Assembly (NCBI RefSeq): GCF_017873395.1
Contig: NZ_JAGGKC010000014.1
Span: 28,572-92,571 of the forward strand
Length of the DNA: 64,000 nt
DNA from: Youngiibacter multivorans
GTDB taxonomy: Bacteria; Bacillota; Clostridia; Clostridiales; Clostridiaceae
Direction of reading: 5' to 3'
Numbering within the stretch: the stretch's first letter is position 1; every line of letters begins with the position of its first letter. The notes under the pieces are model-generated. The model saw only the letters and a program-made list of their open reading frames with translations. It was not told the origin of the DNA and made no database searches. Below are positions 43,263 through 51,972 of the stretch, piece after piece. The position numbers and the translations under genes were made by a program.

Positions 43263-45125
43263 CTACCCTCTGTTGATCGCATTGAACTTGCAGGTATCGA
43301 AGCATAATCCGCAGGAGATGCACAGGTTCATGTCGATGATGTGTATCTGTTTCGGGTGTCCTGTTATAGCACCAACCGGGCAGACTCTTCTGCAGGCTGT
43401 ACAGCCTACGCACTTGTCTGGGAGTATCCAGTACTTGAACAGACCTTTGCATGAGCCAGTCGGGCATTTCTTGTCTTCAACATGAGCACGGTATTCCTCT
43501 TCAAAGTACTTCATCGTGCTGAGCACCGGATTAGGTGCAGTCTGTCCAAGACCGCAAAGTGCAGATATCTTGATGTTGTTCGCAAGCCTGTCCAGCTTAT
43601 GAAGGACATCCGGTTCAGCCTTGCCCTTGGTTATCCTGTCAAGGATCTCATACATCCTCTTTGTTCCTATTCTGCATGGGGTGCACTTTCCACAGGACTC
43701 GTCCATCGTGAACTGAAGATAGAATTTGGCGATATCCACCATACAGTTGTCTTCGTCCATTACGATCATTCCGCCTGATCCCATCATTGTGCCTATAGCT
43801 CTCAGTGTTTCGTATTCTATAGGCGTGTCGAGATTCTCTGTGGAGATGACTCCACCTGAAGGTCCTCCTGTCTGGACTGCCTTGAACTCCTTTCCGTTTG
43901 CCATACCTCCGCCGATATCGTATATTATCTCGCGAAGAGTGGTACCCATCGGAACCTCAACAAGACCGACATTCTTTATCTTTCCAACCAGCGCAAATAC
44001 CTTAGTCCCCTTGGATTTCTCGGTTCCTATGCTTGAGAACCAGCGTGAACCATTCAGGATTATCTGGGGAACATTGGCAAGAGTCTCAACATTGTTTACT
44101 GTTGTAGGTTTCATCTTGTAGCCCTGGACTGAAGGATATGGAGGTTTCTTTGTTGGTTCTCCACGCTTTCCTTCTACTGAATGAATAAGTGCGGTTTCCT
44201 CACCGCATACGAATGCTCCGGCCCCAAGCCTAACCTCGATGTCAAAGTCAAATCCGCTTCCAAGTATGTTCTTGCCAAGGAATCCCATTTCCCTGGATTG
44301 CTCCATAGCAATATTAAGTCTTTCGATTGCAAGAGGATACTCCGCCCTTATGTATATGATCCCGTGGTGTGCTCCAGTAGCATATCCGCCGATGGTAAGC
44401 CCCTCAAGAACGCAGTGGGGGTCGCCTTCCAGAACGGACCTGTCCATGTACGCGCCTGGGTCTCCTTCATCTGCATTGCAGATCATATATTTCTCATTGC
44501 CAGGCTGATCGAAGGTTGCCTGCCATTTAAGTCCTGTGGGGAACCCGCCGCCGCCTCTTCCTCTAAGACCGCTTTCCTTAAGGATGTCTATAACTCCCTG
44601 AGGCTTGTAGTCGCGAAGTACCTTAGCGAGAGCTTCATAGCCGTCAAATGCGATGTATTCACTTATCATCTCCGGATCAATACTTCCACAGTTCTTCAAG
44701 GCAATTCTCAGCTGGCGCTTCTTCGCCTTGACTGGATCAGTCCTGTTGAAGCTCATGCTGACTATCTTTTCTTCAACAACTTCACCCTTGGCCAGGTGCT
44801 TCTCTACGATTTCACGGCCTGCTTCCTCATCTACATATCCATAATAAACAGGAGCCTTCCCCGGCGCGTTTATCTGTACTGTAGGCTCGCAGTAGCACGA
44901 GCCGATGCAGCCGACCTTGACCATCCTGATATTATCAAGTCCAAGCTCGGCAATCTTCTCTTCTATTGCAGCATAGGTTTCTTTTCCGCCTGCCGCTATA
45001 CCGCAGGTGGCAAGACCTACCAGAACCTCAGTTACTTTGCTTTTTCCTCCACCTGTCTCGCGGAGCGAGCGAACATCTGTCTGTGATTTTTTAATTTCTC
45101 TGAGTTCATCGATGCTATTGATCAT
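43263..45125 (-). CDS. hydB: NADH-dependent hydrogenase subunit HydB (NuoF-like)
   Basis: 620 residues from ATG 45125. N-terminal thioredoxin-like 2Fe-2S part (LATCGIAAGGK, CIGSCYCEPTV), NADH/FMN domain with GRGGGGFPTGLKW and ICNADEGDPGAYMDR, SLBB-like region, 4Fe-4S motif CGKCTPCRIGTKRMYEIL, and a C-terminal ferredoxin domain with CVGCTACRRVCPVGAI and CISCGLCFDTCKF. Residues flanking the GTG at 45134 would also allow a start there, but the spacing from GGGGAG fits 45125. It sits between hydC (6 bp away) and hydA (10 bp). It carries the NADH site of the complex. Confidence 0.95.
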   Translation of the reverse strand: MINSIDELREIKKSQTDVRSLRETGGGKSKVTEVLVGLATCGIAAGGKETYAAIEEKIAELGLDNIRMVKVGCIGSCYCEPTVQINAPGKAPVYYGYVDEEAGREIVEKHLAKGEVVEEKIVSMSFNRTDPVKAKKRQLRIALKNCGSIDPEMISEYIAFDGYEALAKVLRDYKPQGVIDILKESGLRGRGGGGFPTGLKWQATFDQPGNEKYMICNADEGDPGAYMDRSVLEGDPHCVLEGLTIGGYATGAHHGIIYIRAEYPLAIERLNIAMEQSREMGFLGKNILGSGFDFDIEVRLGAGAFVCGEETALIHSVEGKRGEPTKKPPYPSVQGYKMKPTTVNNVETLANVPQIILNGSRWFSSIGTEKSKGTKVFALVGKIKNVGLVEVPMGTTLREIIYDIGGGMANGKEFKAVQTGGPSGGVISTENLDTPIEYETLRAIGTMMGSGGMIVMDEDNCMVDIAKFYLQFTMDESCGKCTPCRIGTKRMYEILDRITKGKAEPDVLHKLDRLANNIKISALCGLGQTAPNPVLSTMKYFEEEYRAHVEDKKCPTGSCKGLFKYWILPDKCVGCTACRRVCPVGAITGHPKQIHIIDMNLCISCGLCFDTCKFNAINRG

Positions 45126-45130
45126 ATGGA

Positions 45131-45634
45131 TCACTCTCCCCTGTAGGTGTTGATGACAGTCTTGACGGTTTCCTCCGTCATATGTCCGAATACCTTATCA
45201 TCAACCATGATGGCAGGCGCCAGACCGCAGGCACCTATGCACCTGACTTCCTTAAGGGTGAACTTGTTGTCCTCGGTAGTCTCTTCGAAACCTATCTTCA
45301 GTTCTCTCTTGAGGGTTTCTCTGACTGTTTCAGCACCCTTTACGAAGCAGGCGGTACCCATGCATACGCTGATTGTGTGCTCGCCACGTCTTGTCTCAGT
45401 GAAATAGTGATAGAAGCTTACGACACCGAATACCTTTGAGGCGGGGACACGGATCTTCCTTGCTATGTGGAGCTGCAGCTCTCTCGGCAGATAACCGAAT
45501 ATGCTCTGTCCCTTATGAAGGATGTGGATCAGCATGCCTTCCTTGTCATCAAGGCTTTCGATGTAGGCGTCAAGTTCAGCAAGTTTGTCGTCAGTCAGCA
45601 GCTTATGAACCGGATTTTCCTTGATAATTTCCAT
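45131..45634 (-). CDS. hydC: NADH-dependent hydrogenase subunit HydC (NuoE-like)
   Basis: 167 residues with the thioredoxin-like 2Fe-2S fold: SICMGTACFVKGAETV and VRCIGACGLAPAIMVDDKVFG give the four cluster cysteines. A helical N-terminal segment (LLTDDKLAELDAYIESLDD) is usual for the family. First gene of hydCBA; the transcription signal lies 40-80 bp upstream and overlaps a Rex-like box. Confidence 0.95.
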   Translation of the reverse strand: MEIIKENPVHKLLTDDKLAELDAYIESLDDKEGMLIHILHKGQSIFGYLPRELQLHIARKIRVPASKVFGVVSFYHYFTETRRGEHTISVCMGTACFVKGAETVRETLKRELKIGFEETTEDNKFTLKEVRCIGACGLAPAIMVDDKVFGHMTEETVKTVINTYRGE

Positions 45635-45672
45635 ACACTCGCCCTCTCATCGTAGATTTTACCCTTATCTTT

Positions 45673-45712
45673 GTTTTAACATTTACAGAAAACGTTGTCA
45701 AATAATTAACAG
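45673..45712 (-). promoter_or_regulatory. hydCBA promoter with Rex-like operator and near-cre
   Basis: On the minus strand TTGACA (45701-45696), a 17-bp spacer and TAAAAC (45678-45673). CTGTTAATTATTTGACAA (45712-45695) matches the Rex consensus TTGTTAA-N4-TTAACAA at 12 of 14 defined positions and overlaps the -35. AGAAAACGTTGTCA (45687-45700, plus strand) matches 13 of 14 cre positions. Confidence 0.7.
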
Positions 45713-46072
45713 ATAATTGCGAATAATAAAATAAAATCATATTCAATTTGCACTTAGTGAGATTTTGGGCACTATAGTTGTAGATAATCGAACACTTGAA
45801 AATCAATGAAAAACGTTGAATAAGAATGGATATCCAAGTGATTGTAAAGGAATGGAAGAATATGGTTTTGGAATCAAAATGAAATTGAGTTATGACAAAC
45901 TATCAAAAACAGCAGATAAATATGTATCAGTAAAGGGTGACTAGATGAATATGAGGGGGGTAAGAATATATTTTGTCCGGAAATGAAAATTGACGCCCAT
46001 GTTTCCGCCAAAGGTACTTATTTAGGCGGAATCGGCTGTCAATGCTGTTAGCTATTCAATTGTTGAGATATG
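45713..46072. other. Intergenic region between hydC and the nucleotidase gene
   Basis: AT-rich. It holds an inverted repeat TTCCGCC/GGCGGAA (46003-46031) that looks like a weak hairpin without a T-tract, and a 30-codon open frame (45852-45944) with no convincing start context. I see no gene with support. Confidence 0.6.
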
Positions 46073-46663
46073 TCAAAGCACAAGCTCAAGTGAGTCACAC
46101 ATGACGGAGTATTCTACGATGAATCGGTCTACCTGTTGCCAGTGCTTAAGTCTTGTCACGTTTGGCGGCAGTGGTCCCTTGTTGTAGGTGCAGTCGATCA
46201 GAATGACGTCGTATCCCGAATCAGCGAGCTGAAGTGCGTTCTCGTATCTGTCTTCGATAAATATGTCGCACATCAATTCCGCTGCCTTGCCTGCCTTATC
46301 GTGGCTGCCAAGCAGAGAGATGGAATCTAGGGCAATGTTGTGGCTCTTCAGCCATTCGATGCTGACATCCTTCATTCTCCTGTCTCTTGCAGTGACGAAA
46401 TGGATGTAGTGAGTAAGATGATGCCTTCTTATTACTTCTGCAACTCCTGTCCTCATTCTTGCTCCTCTATGAAGCTCTTCACCGAACTCATCGTAAAATC
46501 GGTCATAGTCTCCAGGAAGAAGTCCCATGGCCTTCTCGACGTCGTAAACCCTGATTTCTCTTGGCTTCAGGTTCTTTCCAAAATAGGAATTAGCCTTATC
46601 CAGCCAGTAGAATGGCTCTGTTACTGTTCCATCGATGTCTATGCATATGTTTAGGTTCTTCAA
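46073..46663 (-). CDS. HAD-type 5'(3')-deoxyribonucleotidase-like phosphatase
   Basis: 196 residues. Motif I is CIDIDGTVTEP (nucleophile and acid at residues 9 and 11), a cap follows, motif II is FVTARD, and a lysine (HDKAGKA) and DIFIEDRYENA complete motifs III and IV. The layout is that of the NT5C (cytosolic 5'(3')-deoxyribonucleotidase) group. It would dephosphorylate a nucleoside monophosphate, but substrate is inference. The start is TTG 46663, 8 bp after GGAGGTG. No operon partner. Confidence 0.75.
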   Translation of the reverse strand: MKNLNICIDIDGTVTEPFYWLDKANSYFGKNLKPREIRVYDVEKAMGLLPGDYDRFYDEFGEELHRGARMRTGVAEVIRRHHLTHYIHFVTARDRRMKDVSIEWLKSHNIALDSISLLGSHDKAGKAAELMCDIFIEDRYENALQLADSGYDVILIDCTYNKGPLPPNVTRLKHWQQVDRFIVEYSVMCDSLELVL

Positions 46664-46805
46664 TATGGTTCACCTCCTTTCAGTTGTTTATACCAGTATA
46701 ATGCATCCATGTAAAGATATGGGTGTTTTCATGTAAATGTTGTGTAAATTTTCAGATGTTTTCATAACGAATAGTTGCTAACAAAATGTTATTCAATAAA
46801 ATGAC

Positions 46806-46832
46806 GTAAGCCGCATCTGGTGATGCGGCCTA
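46806..46832 (-). terminator. Terminator of the FadR-type regulator gene
   Basis: GCCGCATC and GATGCGGC form a stem with a TGGT loop on the plus strand, 8 bp beyond the stop of the minus-strand gene. T-rich sequence follows on that strand. Confidence 0.75.
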
Positions 46833-46839
46833 CAGAATG

Positions 46840-47550
46840 CTATCTTCTCTTTTGAAGTCCTTCCCAATTGTCAACAGCAAGTACCACTGCATCCTTCACC
46901 TTGTCTATGTTCCTGTCCTCAATTGCGGAAAGAATTGCGCTATGAGTCTCAAGTGCATTTGTTCCATAGTTTTGGTTCGTGTGGGAGTTGTAGATCGAGC
47001 TTTCGAAGAATGAAATGACAAAGGAATAGATCCTTTCTGCGAAGCTGTTCTTGCAGGCTTCCCCTAGGAGCTTGTGGAACTCAAGGTCGTTGTCAGCCAA
47101 TTCGCGTGGTGAGGCTTTGCTGTCCCGAAGCCCTTTCAGACGTTCAACGTTATGTACAAGCAGATTTCTTTCCTTTTCATTCTTGTTGTAGTTCATTATT
47201 GCCAGAGTCACTACGTCAGTTTCGAAAAGCCGTCTGAATTCCTTGAGCTCTGACAGCTCAGGCTTAATTAGAAGGAACTTGAACATGAGAGGGTCAATGA
47301 GGTTCTCTCTTGGCTTGTCAACTATGTAGGTTCCGTTTCCAACCTTTATGTCTACCACTCCAAGTGCTTCAAGAACCTTCATTGCTTCACGGACAGATCC
47401 TCTGCTGATTCCAAGTCCCTCTGAAATCTCCAGCTCACTTGGCAGTTTGTCTCCAAGCTTAAGCTTATCCTCTGCTATTAGTTGCTTTATGCTGTTGATA
47501 ACCACATCAACAGCTGATTCCTTTGCTTTACCGACGAACAGATTGTTCAC
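46840..47550 (-). CDS. FadR/GntR-family regulator (FCD domain)
   Basis: 236 residues. N-terminal winged helix (DKLPSELEISEGLGISRGSVREAMKVLEALG, ending VGNGTYIVDKP) and C-terminal FCD ligand domain (FRRLFETDVVTLAIM, DLEFHKLLGEACKN, THSAILSAIEDRN), with the Asp/His metal ligands usual for the FCD fold. Such regulators sense carboxylates or sugar acids. It is divergent from the dctP operon; a palindrome overlaps that operon's -35. Start is GTG 47550 after GGAGGATG. Confidence 0.88.
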   Translation of the reverse strand: MNNLFVGKAKESAVDVVINSIKQLIAEDKLKLGDKLPSELEISEGLGISRGSVREAMKVLEALGVVDIKVGNGTYIVDKPRENLIDPLMFKFLLIKPELSELKEFRRLFETDVVTLAIMNYNKNEKERNLLVHNVERLKGLRDSKASPRELADNDLEFHKLLGEACKNSFAERIYSFVISFFESSIYNSHTNQNYGTNALETHSAILSAIEDRNIDKVKDAVVLAVDNWEGLQKRR

Positions 47551-48091
47551 TTTACTTCATCCTCCGACAATATGCAGCTATATGCTAAAGCTGCACTTCA
47601 TACTCATTGTTACATAAATGAGTTTTTAACCAATATTCTGTTTTTAATATATCATGGAAAACATAAAACTTCAATAAACAAATGTAGGATGTTTGATGAA
47701 TATTCATTATGCTTTGTTTTTTATACAATTTGGATTTGCTGATTTATTAAAAAGAAGAGTGCATATTTTGTTGATACTCATTGCTGGTTTAGCGTCTCAA
47801 ATCATTGCTGGTCATAATTGAGAGTGTTTAGAAAAGATGGAAAGAGGTGGAGGAATTTCCGATGATTGTTAAATAAAAGTCATAAAATGAATGAAAACGA
47901 TGTATTTTGGCATATATCCGGTCATTTTCTGTAAATTTTGAAGTATTTTTTTGTGTGATTCTGGTTGCCGGCGGAATTTATCTGAGGAAGTCACATATCC
48001 TAAGATGCAGGTTAAATTAGGATTCCAAGTGCATTAATATGCAGTAAAGGCTACTAAGTTTGTATCTATAGTTAAAAAAATAATTAGTGGG
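47551..48091. other. Divergent intergenic region between regulator and TRAP operon
   Basis: About 540 bp of AT-rich DNA with no coding capacity that I trust, no tRNA-like or riboswitch motif, and no strong hairpin. Control sites lie at its right end. Confidence 0.6.
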
Positions 48092-48129
48092 GGAATTGTT
48101 GACAACGATTCCTGTAAATGTTTTAATAT
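48092..48129 (+). promoter_or_regulatory. TRAP operon 1 promoter with palindromic operator
   Basis: GGAATTGTTG is followed after one base by CAACGATTCC (48092-48112), an imperfect palindrome with arms GGAAT/ATTCC and GTTG/CAAC. TTGACA (48099-48104) overlaps its centre; after 17 bp TTTAAT (48122-48127), or TAATAT after 19, serves as -10. A repressor bound at the palindrome would block the promoter. Confidence 0.7.
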
Positions 48130-48191
48130 AAACATGAAACGTCTGATGTTTAACGTTAGACAATGGGAGAAAAAGAAAACGGAGGTTAGTT

Positions 48192-49247
48192 ATGAAAAAA
48201 GTATTGTCAATGATCATCGCTGCAACAATGGTACTATCGATAAGCGCTTGCGGTGCAAAGAGCGAGACACCTGCCACCCCGACAACGCCAGCAGCACCTG
48301 TTGAAAACAAAGAAGGTCTGCTCGGTGCAACTACAGCAACTGTAAGGTTCAAGGTTGGTACAACAACGGCACCTACAGGCCACTATGTCAAGGGTCTTCA
48401 GGAAATGCAGAGACTGCTTGAATCGAAGAGCGGCGGAACAATGACTTTGGACATTTATCCGAATTCTCAGCTTGGAAACGAAAGAGACATGATGGAGAAC
48501 GTGGGCATGGGAGTACAGGACATGGTACTTTCATCGACTGGTCCTATACCGAACTTTGTAAAGGAATTCGCAGTGCTTGATCTTCCTTACCTGTTTGAAA
48601 CAGCAGAGGATGCATACAAGGTACTTGACGGTGAAGTTGGAGAAGCTCTGCTTGCAAAGCTGGACACACAGGGAATCAAAGGCTTTGGATTCTGGGAAAA
48701 TGGCTTCAGGCACATAACAAACAACACCAAGGAAATCAAGGTTCCTGCAGATCTTAAGGGAATGCAGCTCAGGACCATGGAGAACAAGGTTCATATGGCT
48801 GGTTACGAAGCACTTGGTTCGATACCTACACCAATGGCCTGGGGAGAAATATTCACAGCCCTTCAGCAGGGAACTGTTGACGGACAGGAAAATCCTCTTG
48901 CGATAATCGAAAGCGCAAAGGTTTATGAAGTTCAGAAGTACATTTCACTTACAGGAGCATTCTACTCGCCATGCGTACTTATGATAAATGAAGCAAGATT
49001 CAAAGGACTTACAGCTGATCAGCAGAAGGCATTTACTGAAGCTGCAGATGAAGCTAAAGTCTGGCAGAGAAACTACAGCCAGGAATATGACAAGAAAGCT
49101 GTAGAATCACTGAAGTCTCTTGGAATAACAATCACTGAAGTTGACACAGCGGTATGGGCAGAAGCGGTATCAGGTGTTTATAACAACCTTGATTCATTCG
49201 GAATTGATGCTGCGCTTGTAAAGCAGATTCAGGATTCACTTAAATAA
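48192..49247 (+). CDS. dctP: TRAP transporter solute-binding lipoprotein (system 1)
   Basis: Binds the substrate outside the membrane for the DctQM permease. 351 residues: signal peptide with lipobox ISAC (Cys20), a Thr/Pro-rich spacer (21-50), then the DctP fold. Residues such as VPADLKGMQLRTMENKV contain the arginine that in the family holds the carboxylate of an acidic ligand, and VDGQENPLAIIESAK is the conserved C-terminal loop. It follows GGAGGTTAG. A strong hairpin separates it from dctQ. The ligand is unknown; sugar acids, uronates and similar carboxylates are typical. Confidence 0.9.
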   Translation: MKKVLSMIIAATMVLSISACGAKSETPATPTTPAAPVENKEGLLGATTATVRFKVGTTTAPTGHYVKGLQEMQRLLESKSGGTMTLDIYPNSQLGNERDMMENVGMGVQDMVLSSTGPIPNFVKEFAVLDLPYLFETAEDAYKVLDGEVGEALLAKLDTQGIKGFGFWENGFRHITNNTKEIKVPADLKGMQLRTMENKVHMAGYEALGSIPTPMAWGEIFTALQQGTVDGQENPLAIIESAKVYEVQKYISLTGAFYSPCVLMINEARFKGLTADQQKAFTEAADEAKVWQRNYSQEYDKKAVESLKSLGITITEVDTAVWAEAVSGVYNNLDSFGIDAALVKQIQDSLK

Positions 49248-49256
49248 GACATCATG

Positions 49257-49286
49257 CGGGACATATGGCAACAGCCATATGTCCCG
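49257..49286 (+). terminator. Hairpin between dctP and dctQ (system 1)
   Basis: CGGGACATATGGC and GCCATATGTCCCG around AACA form a 13-bp stem followed by ATTAT. Without a T-run it probably stabilises the dctP message or partly terminates. Confidence 0.7.
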
Positions 49287-49318
49287 ATTATAGAAATGAG
49301 TAAACAGGAGGGCTGGCG

Positions 49319-49810
49319 GTGAAAAAACTGGGCCAAATTCTAAACAGACTGGAAGAGAGCATTCTGGTAATACTGCTTGTTGTAATGCTGGGAGTAATAT
49401 TTACGGCAACTGTAGGCAGATTCACTAAAATCATAACAATCAAGTGGGCTGAAGAGCTTGCAAGATACTGCATGATATGGATCGTCTTTATTGGAATAAT
49501 CATCGGTGCAAGAAAAGGCGAGCATTTCGCTGTCACAGCCCTCGATATGTTCCTGCCTAAGAAGGCAATGAATGTCATAAAGATAATAGCGACTTTATTT
49601 GTAGATGGGTTCTGCTTTTTTGCAGCATACTATGGAGTCAAGATACTAAGCAGCCAGATAAAGGGAGGCCAGGTTACACCGAGTCTCCAGATACCGATGT
49701 GGATAGTGTATTCGATAATTCCGTTCGGATTGGCCATGATGGCTATAAGGTATACGATAAGGACCTACAAGGATATTACTGGTAAAGAAATAGACAGGGA
49801 GGATGGATAG
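49319..49810 (+). CDS. dctQ: TRAP transporter small permease DctQ (system 1)
   Basis: 163 residues, four hydrophobic helices (about 15-35, 50-65, 85-105, 125-145) as in DctQ; the conserved KWAEELARYCMIWIVFIG lies in helix 2. Start GTG 49319 follows GGAGGGCTG. It overlaps or abuts dctM. Confidence 0.85.
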   Translation: MKKLGQILNRLEESILVILLVVMLGVIFTATVGRFTKIITIKWAEELARYCMIWIVFIGIIIGARKGEHFAVTALDMFLPKKAMNVIKIIATLFVDGFCFFAAYYGVKILSSQIKGGQVTPSLQIPMWIVYSIIPFGLAMMAIRYTIRTYKDITGKEIDREDG

Positions 49811-49811
49811 C

Positions 49812-51098
49812 ATGGTAGGATTGCTCTTCGGGGTATTGGTTATAATGCTCATACTGGGAGTTCCCATAGCACTTAGCCTGGGAGTCGCAGTAGTGGCAGG
49901 TATATTTTCAACCGGCAACCTGAACCTGTTTCCGGTTGTTCCTCAGAGGATGTTCACGCAGGCGGACAACTTCACACTTATGGCAGTTCCTTTCTTTATT
50001 CTTGCTGGAAATCTGATGGAGAAGGGCGGAATATCCAAGAGGCTCATAGGCTTCTTCGAAATCCTGCTTAGGAGGGTTCCTGCAAGGCTATCTGTAATCA
50101 CTGTAGTTGCATCAGCCTTCTTTGGTGCAATATCAGGATCAAATCCTGCAACTGTCGCTGCTATCGGAGGTCTTACAATTCCCAGAATGAAGGAAAAGGG
50201 ATATCCGAAGGAGCAGGCGGCTGCGGTAGCTGCATCTGCTGGAACGCTCGGAGTCGTAATTCCTCCAAGCATACCGATGGTAACATATGCGGTAACTGCA
50301 TCAGTGTCTGTTGGAACCATGTTCATAGCAGGAGTTGTGCCAGGACTTGTACTTGCTGGAGTGCTTATCCTTGTAAATCTTCAGCTGAACAGAAAGTATG
50401 ATGAACCAGATAATACGAAGGTCACGGTAAAGCACATTGTCCTATCCTTCTGGGAAGCTCTTGCGGCACTGATCATGCCTGTGATAATTCTCGGTGGAAT
50501 ATACGGAGGGCTTTTCACGCCAACTGAATCAGCTGCTGTATCCTGCGTATACGCTCTGATCATAAGCGTGTTCGTGTACAAGGAGCTTAAGGTAAAGGAC
50601 CTGTATGGAATTTTCTACAAATCAGCAGTAAGCTCAGCGATCGTACTCTTTGTTGTAAGCCTTTCGGCTCCGTTCGGATGGTTCATGACAAACCAGAACA
50701 TCCCTACCATGATAGCATCATCGGTATTAGGATTGTTCAGCAACAAGTACATTCTGTTACTTATGATTAACGCAATACTCCTGTTCCTGGGAATGTTCCT
50801 TGAGACACAGGCGATAATTCTTCTGGTAACTCCGATTCTTCTTCCTATAGCTGTATCACTGGGAATGTCCCCGATAGCGCTGGGAATAATTATCATAATA
50901 AACACTTCAATAGGAATGATCACACCGCCTATGGCAGTCAACCTGTTTGTTGCTACTGGAATATCGGGGTCAACGATCGAGCAGATTAGTACGAAGATAA
51001 TGCCATTCCTGATAGCGGAAACAATTGCACTCATACTGATGACATTCTTCCCGGTTATCATAACCTGGCTGCCGTCAGTACTTGGTTTTGCAGTCTAG
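49812..51098 (+). CDS. dctM: TRAP transporter large permease DctM (system 1)
   Basis: 428 residues with about 12 helices: GILVIMLILGVPIALSLG type N-terminus, FFGAISGSNPATVAAIGGLTIP, VIPPSIPMVTYAV, GGLFTPTESAAVS and the C-terminal MITPPMAVNLFVATGISG. I chose ATG 49812, 9 bp after GGGAGG; the ATG at 49803 is adjacent to that site. A 52-bp gap leads to the transketolase genes, so transport and metabolism share a transcript. Confidence 0.9.
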   Translation: MVGLLFGVLVIMLILGVPIALSLGVAVVAGIFSTGNLNLFPVVPQRMFTQADNFTLMAVPFFILAGNLMEKGGISKRLIGFFEILLRRVPARLSVITVVASAFFGAISGSNPATVAAIGGLTIPRMKEKGYPKEQAAAVAASAGTLGVVIPPSIPMVTYAVTASVSVGTMFIAGVVPGLVLAGVLILVNLQLNRKYDEPDNTKVTVKHIVLSFWEALAALIMPVIILGGIYGGLFTPTESAAVSCVYALIISVFVYKELKVKDLYGIFYKSAVSSAIVLFVVSLSAPFGWFMTNQNIPTMIASSVLGLFSNKYILLLMINAILLFLGMFLETQAIILLVTPILLPIAVSLGMSPIALGIIIIINTSIGMITPPMAVNLFVATGISGSTIEQISTKIMPFLIAETIALILMTFFPVIITWLPSVLGFAV

Positions 51099-51150
51099 AA
51101 TCTTTATGATTCTTTCAATCAAATGAACAATATTTCGAGGAGGGAATAAT

Positions 51151-51972
51151 ATGACCACAGAAGAACTTAAAAAAGTGGCGGATCACCTTAGGCTTGAGGC
51201 TGTAAGGATGGTCTATGAAGGCAAGGATGGACATCCTGGTCCAGCACTTTCGATAGCAGACATAGTAGCTACACTCTATTTTGACGAGATGAGACTCGAC
51301 CCTAAGAGTCCGAACTGGGAAGACAGGGACAGGTTCATACTTTCAAAGGGACATTCATGCCCCATATACTATGCGGCATTGTCGGAGAAGGGCTATTATG
51401 GAGAGCCGGTTGGCGACTTCAAGCTCAGGGCTCTTGGAAGCAGATTCCAGGGACACCCTGTAATGGGTAAGGCAGCCGGTGTGGACATGACCTCCGGATC
51501 ACTTGGCAACGGACTTTCAATAGGTGTCGGTATGGCCATAGCTGGAAAGTATTCGAAGAAGGACTACAACGTGTTTGTTATCCTCGGAGATGGCGAGCTT
51601 CAGGAAGGCATAGTCTGGGAAGGTGCGAACACAGCAGCTGCCAAGAAGCTGGACAATCTCATAGCTTTTGTAGACAAGAACAACTGGCAGAGCGGAGACT
51701 GTGTTGACAAGACCATCGGCTGCAACAATCCTGAAGAGAAGTTCGCTTCATTCAAGTGGCATGTGCAGGTTATTGACGGTCATGACATTGATGCTATAAA
51801 GAATGCGATTGCGGTTGCGAAGAGCGTCAAGGGACAGCCTTCAGTCATAGTATGCAATGACATCAAGGGCAAGGGACTTGATTATATGGAAGACAACAAC
51901 GCTTGGCATAAGGGAGTTCCAACCGACGAACAGTATGCGATCGCGGTAAAGACTCTGGGAGGTGCAAGATAA
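51151..51972 (+). CDS. Split transketolase, N-terminal (TPP-binding) subunit
   Basis: 273 residues: the pyrophosphate-binding half with KGHSCPIYYAALSEKGYYG and the Mg/TPP motif GDGELQEGIVWEGANTAA..DNLIAFVDKNN. It ends 1 bp into the next gene. Transketolase moves a C2 ketol group between sugar phosphates; split forms occur in sugar-specific pathways (for example apulose-4-phosphate transketolase) as well as general pentose metabolism. Cluster membership favours a dedicated role. Site: GAGGAGGG. Confidence 0.92.
   Translation: MTTEELKKVADHLRLEAVRMVYEGKDGHPGPALSIADIVATLYFDEMRLDPKSPNWEDRDRFILSKGHSCPIYYAALSEKGYYGEPVGDFKLRALGSRFQGHPVMGKAAGVDMTSGSLGNGLSIGVGMAIAGKYSKKDYNVFVILGDGELQEGIVWEGANTAAAKKLDNLIAFVDKNNWQSGDCVDKTIGCNNPEEKFASFKWHVQVIDGHDIDAIKNAIAVAKSVKGQPSVIVCNDIKGKGLDYMEDNNAWHKGVPTDEQYAIAVKTLGGAR

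Noticed and set aside
44181..45086. A 301-codon open frame on the plus strand over hydB
   Set aside because: It is antisense to a clearly conserved subunit, has no ribosome binding site and encodes cysteine-rich, low-sense protein typical of a shadow frame.
45852..45944. Small open frame of 30 codons upstream of hydC (plus strand)
   Set aside because: AAAGG is too close to the ATG, no terminator or partner, and no recognisable sequence.
46003..46031. Inverted repeat TTCCGCC/GGCGGAA
   Set aside because: Short, no T-tract and not placed for either neighbouring gene; function not supported.
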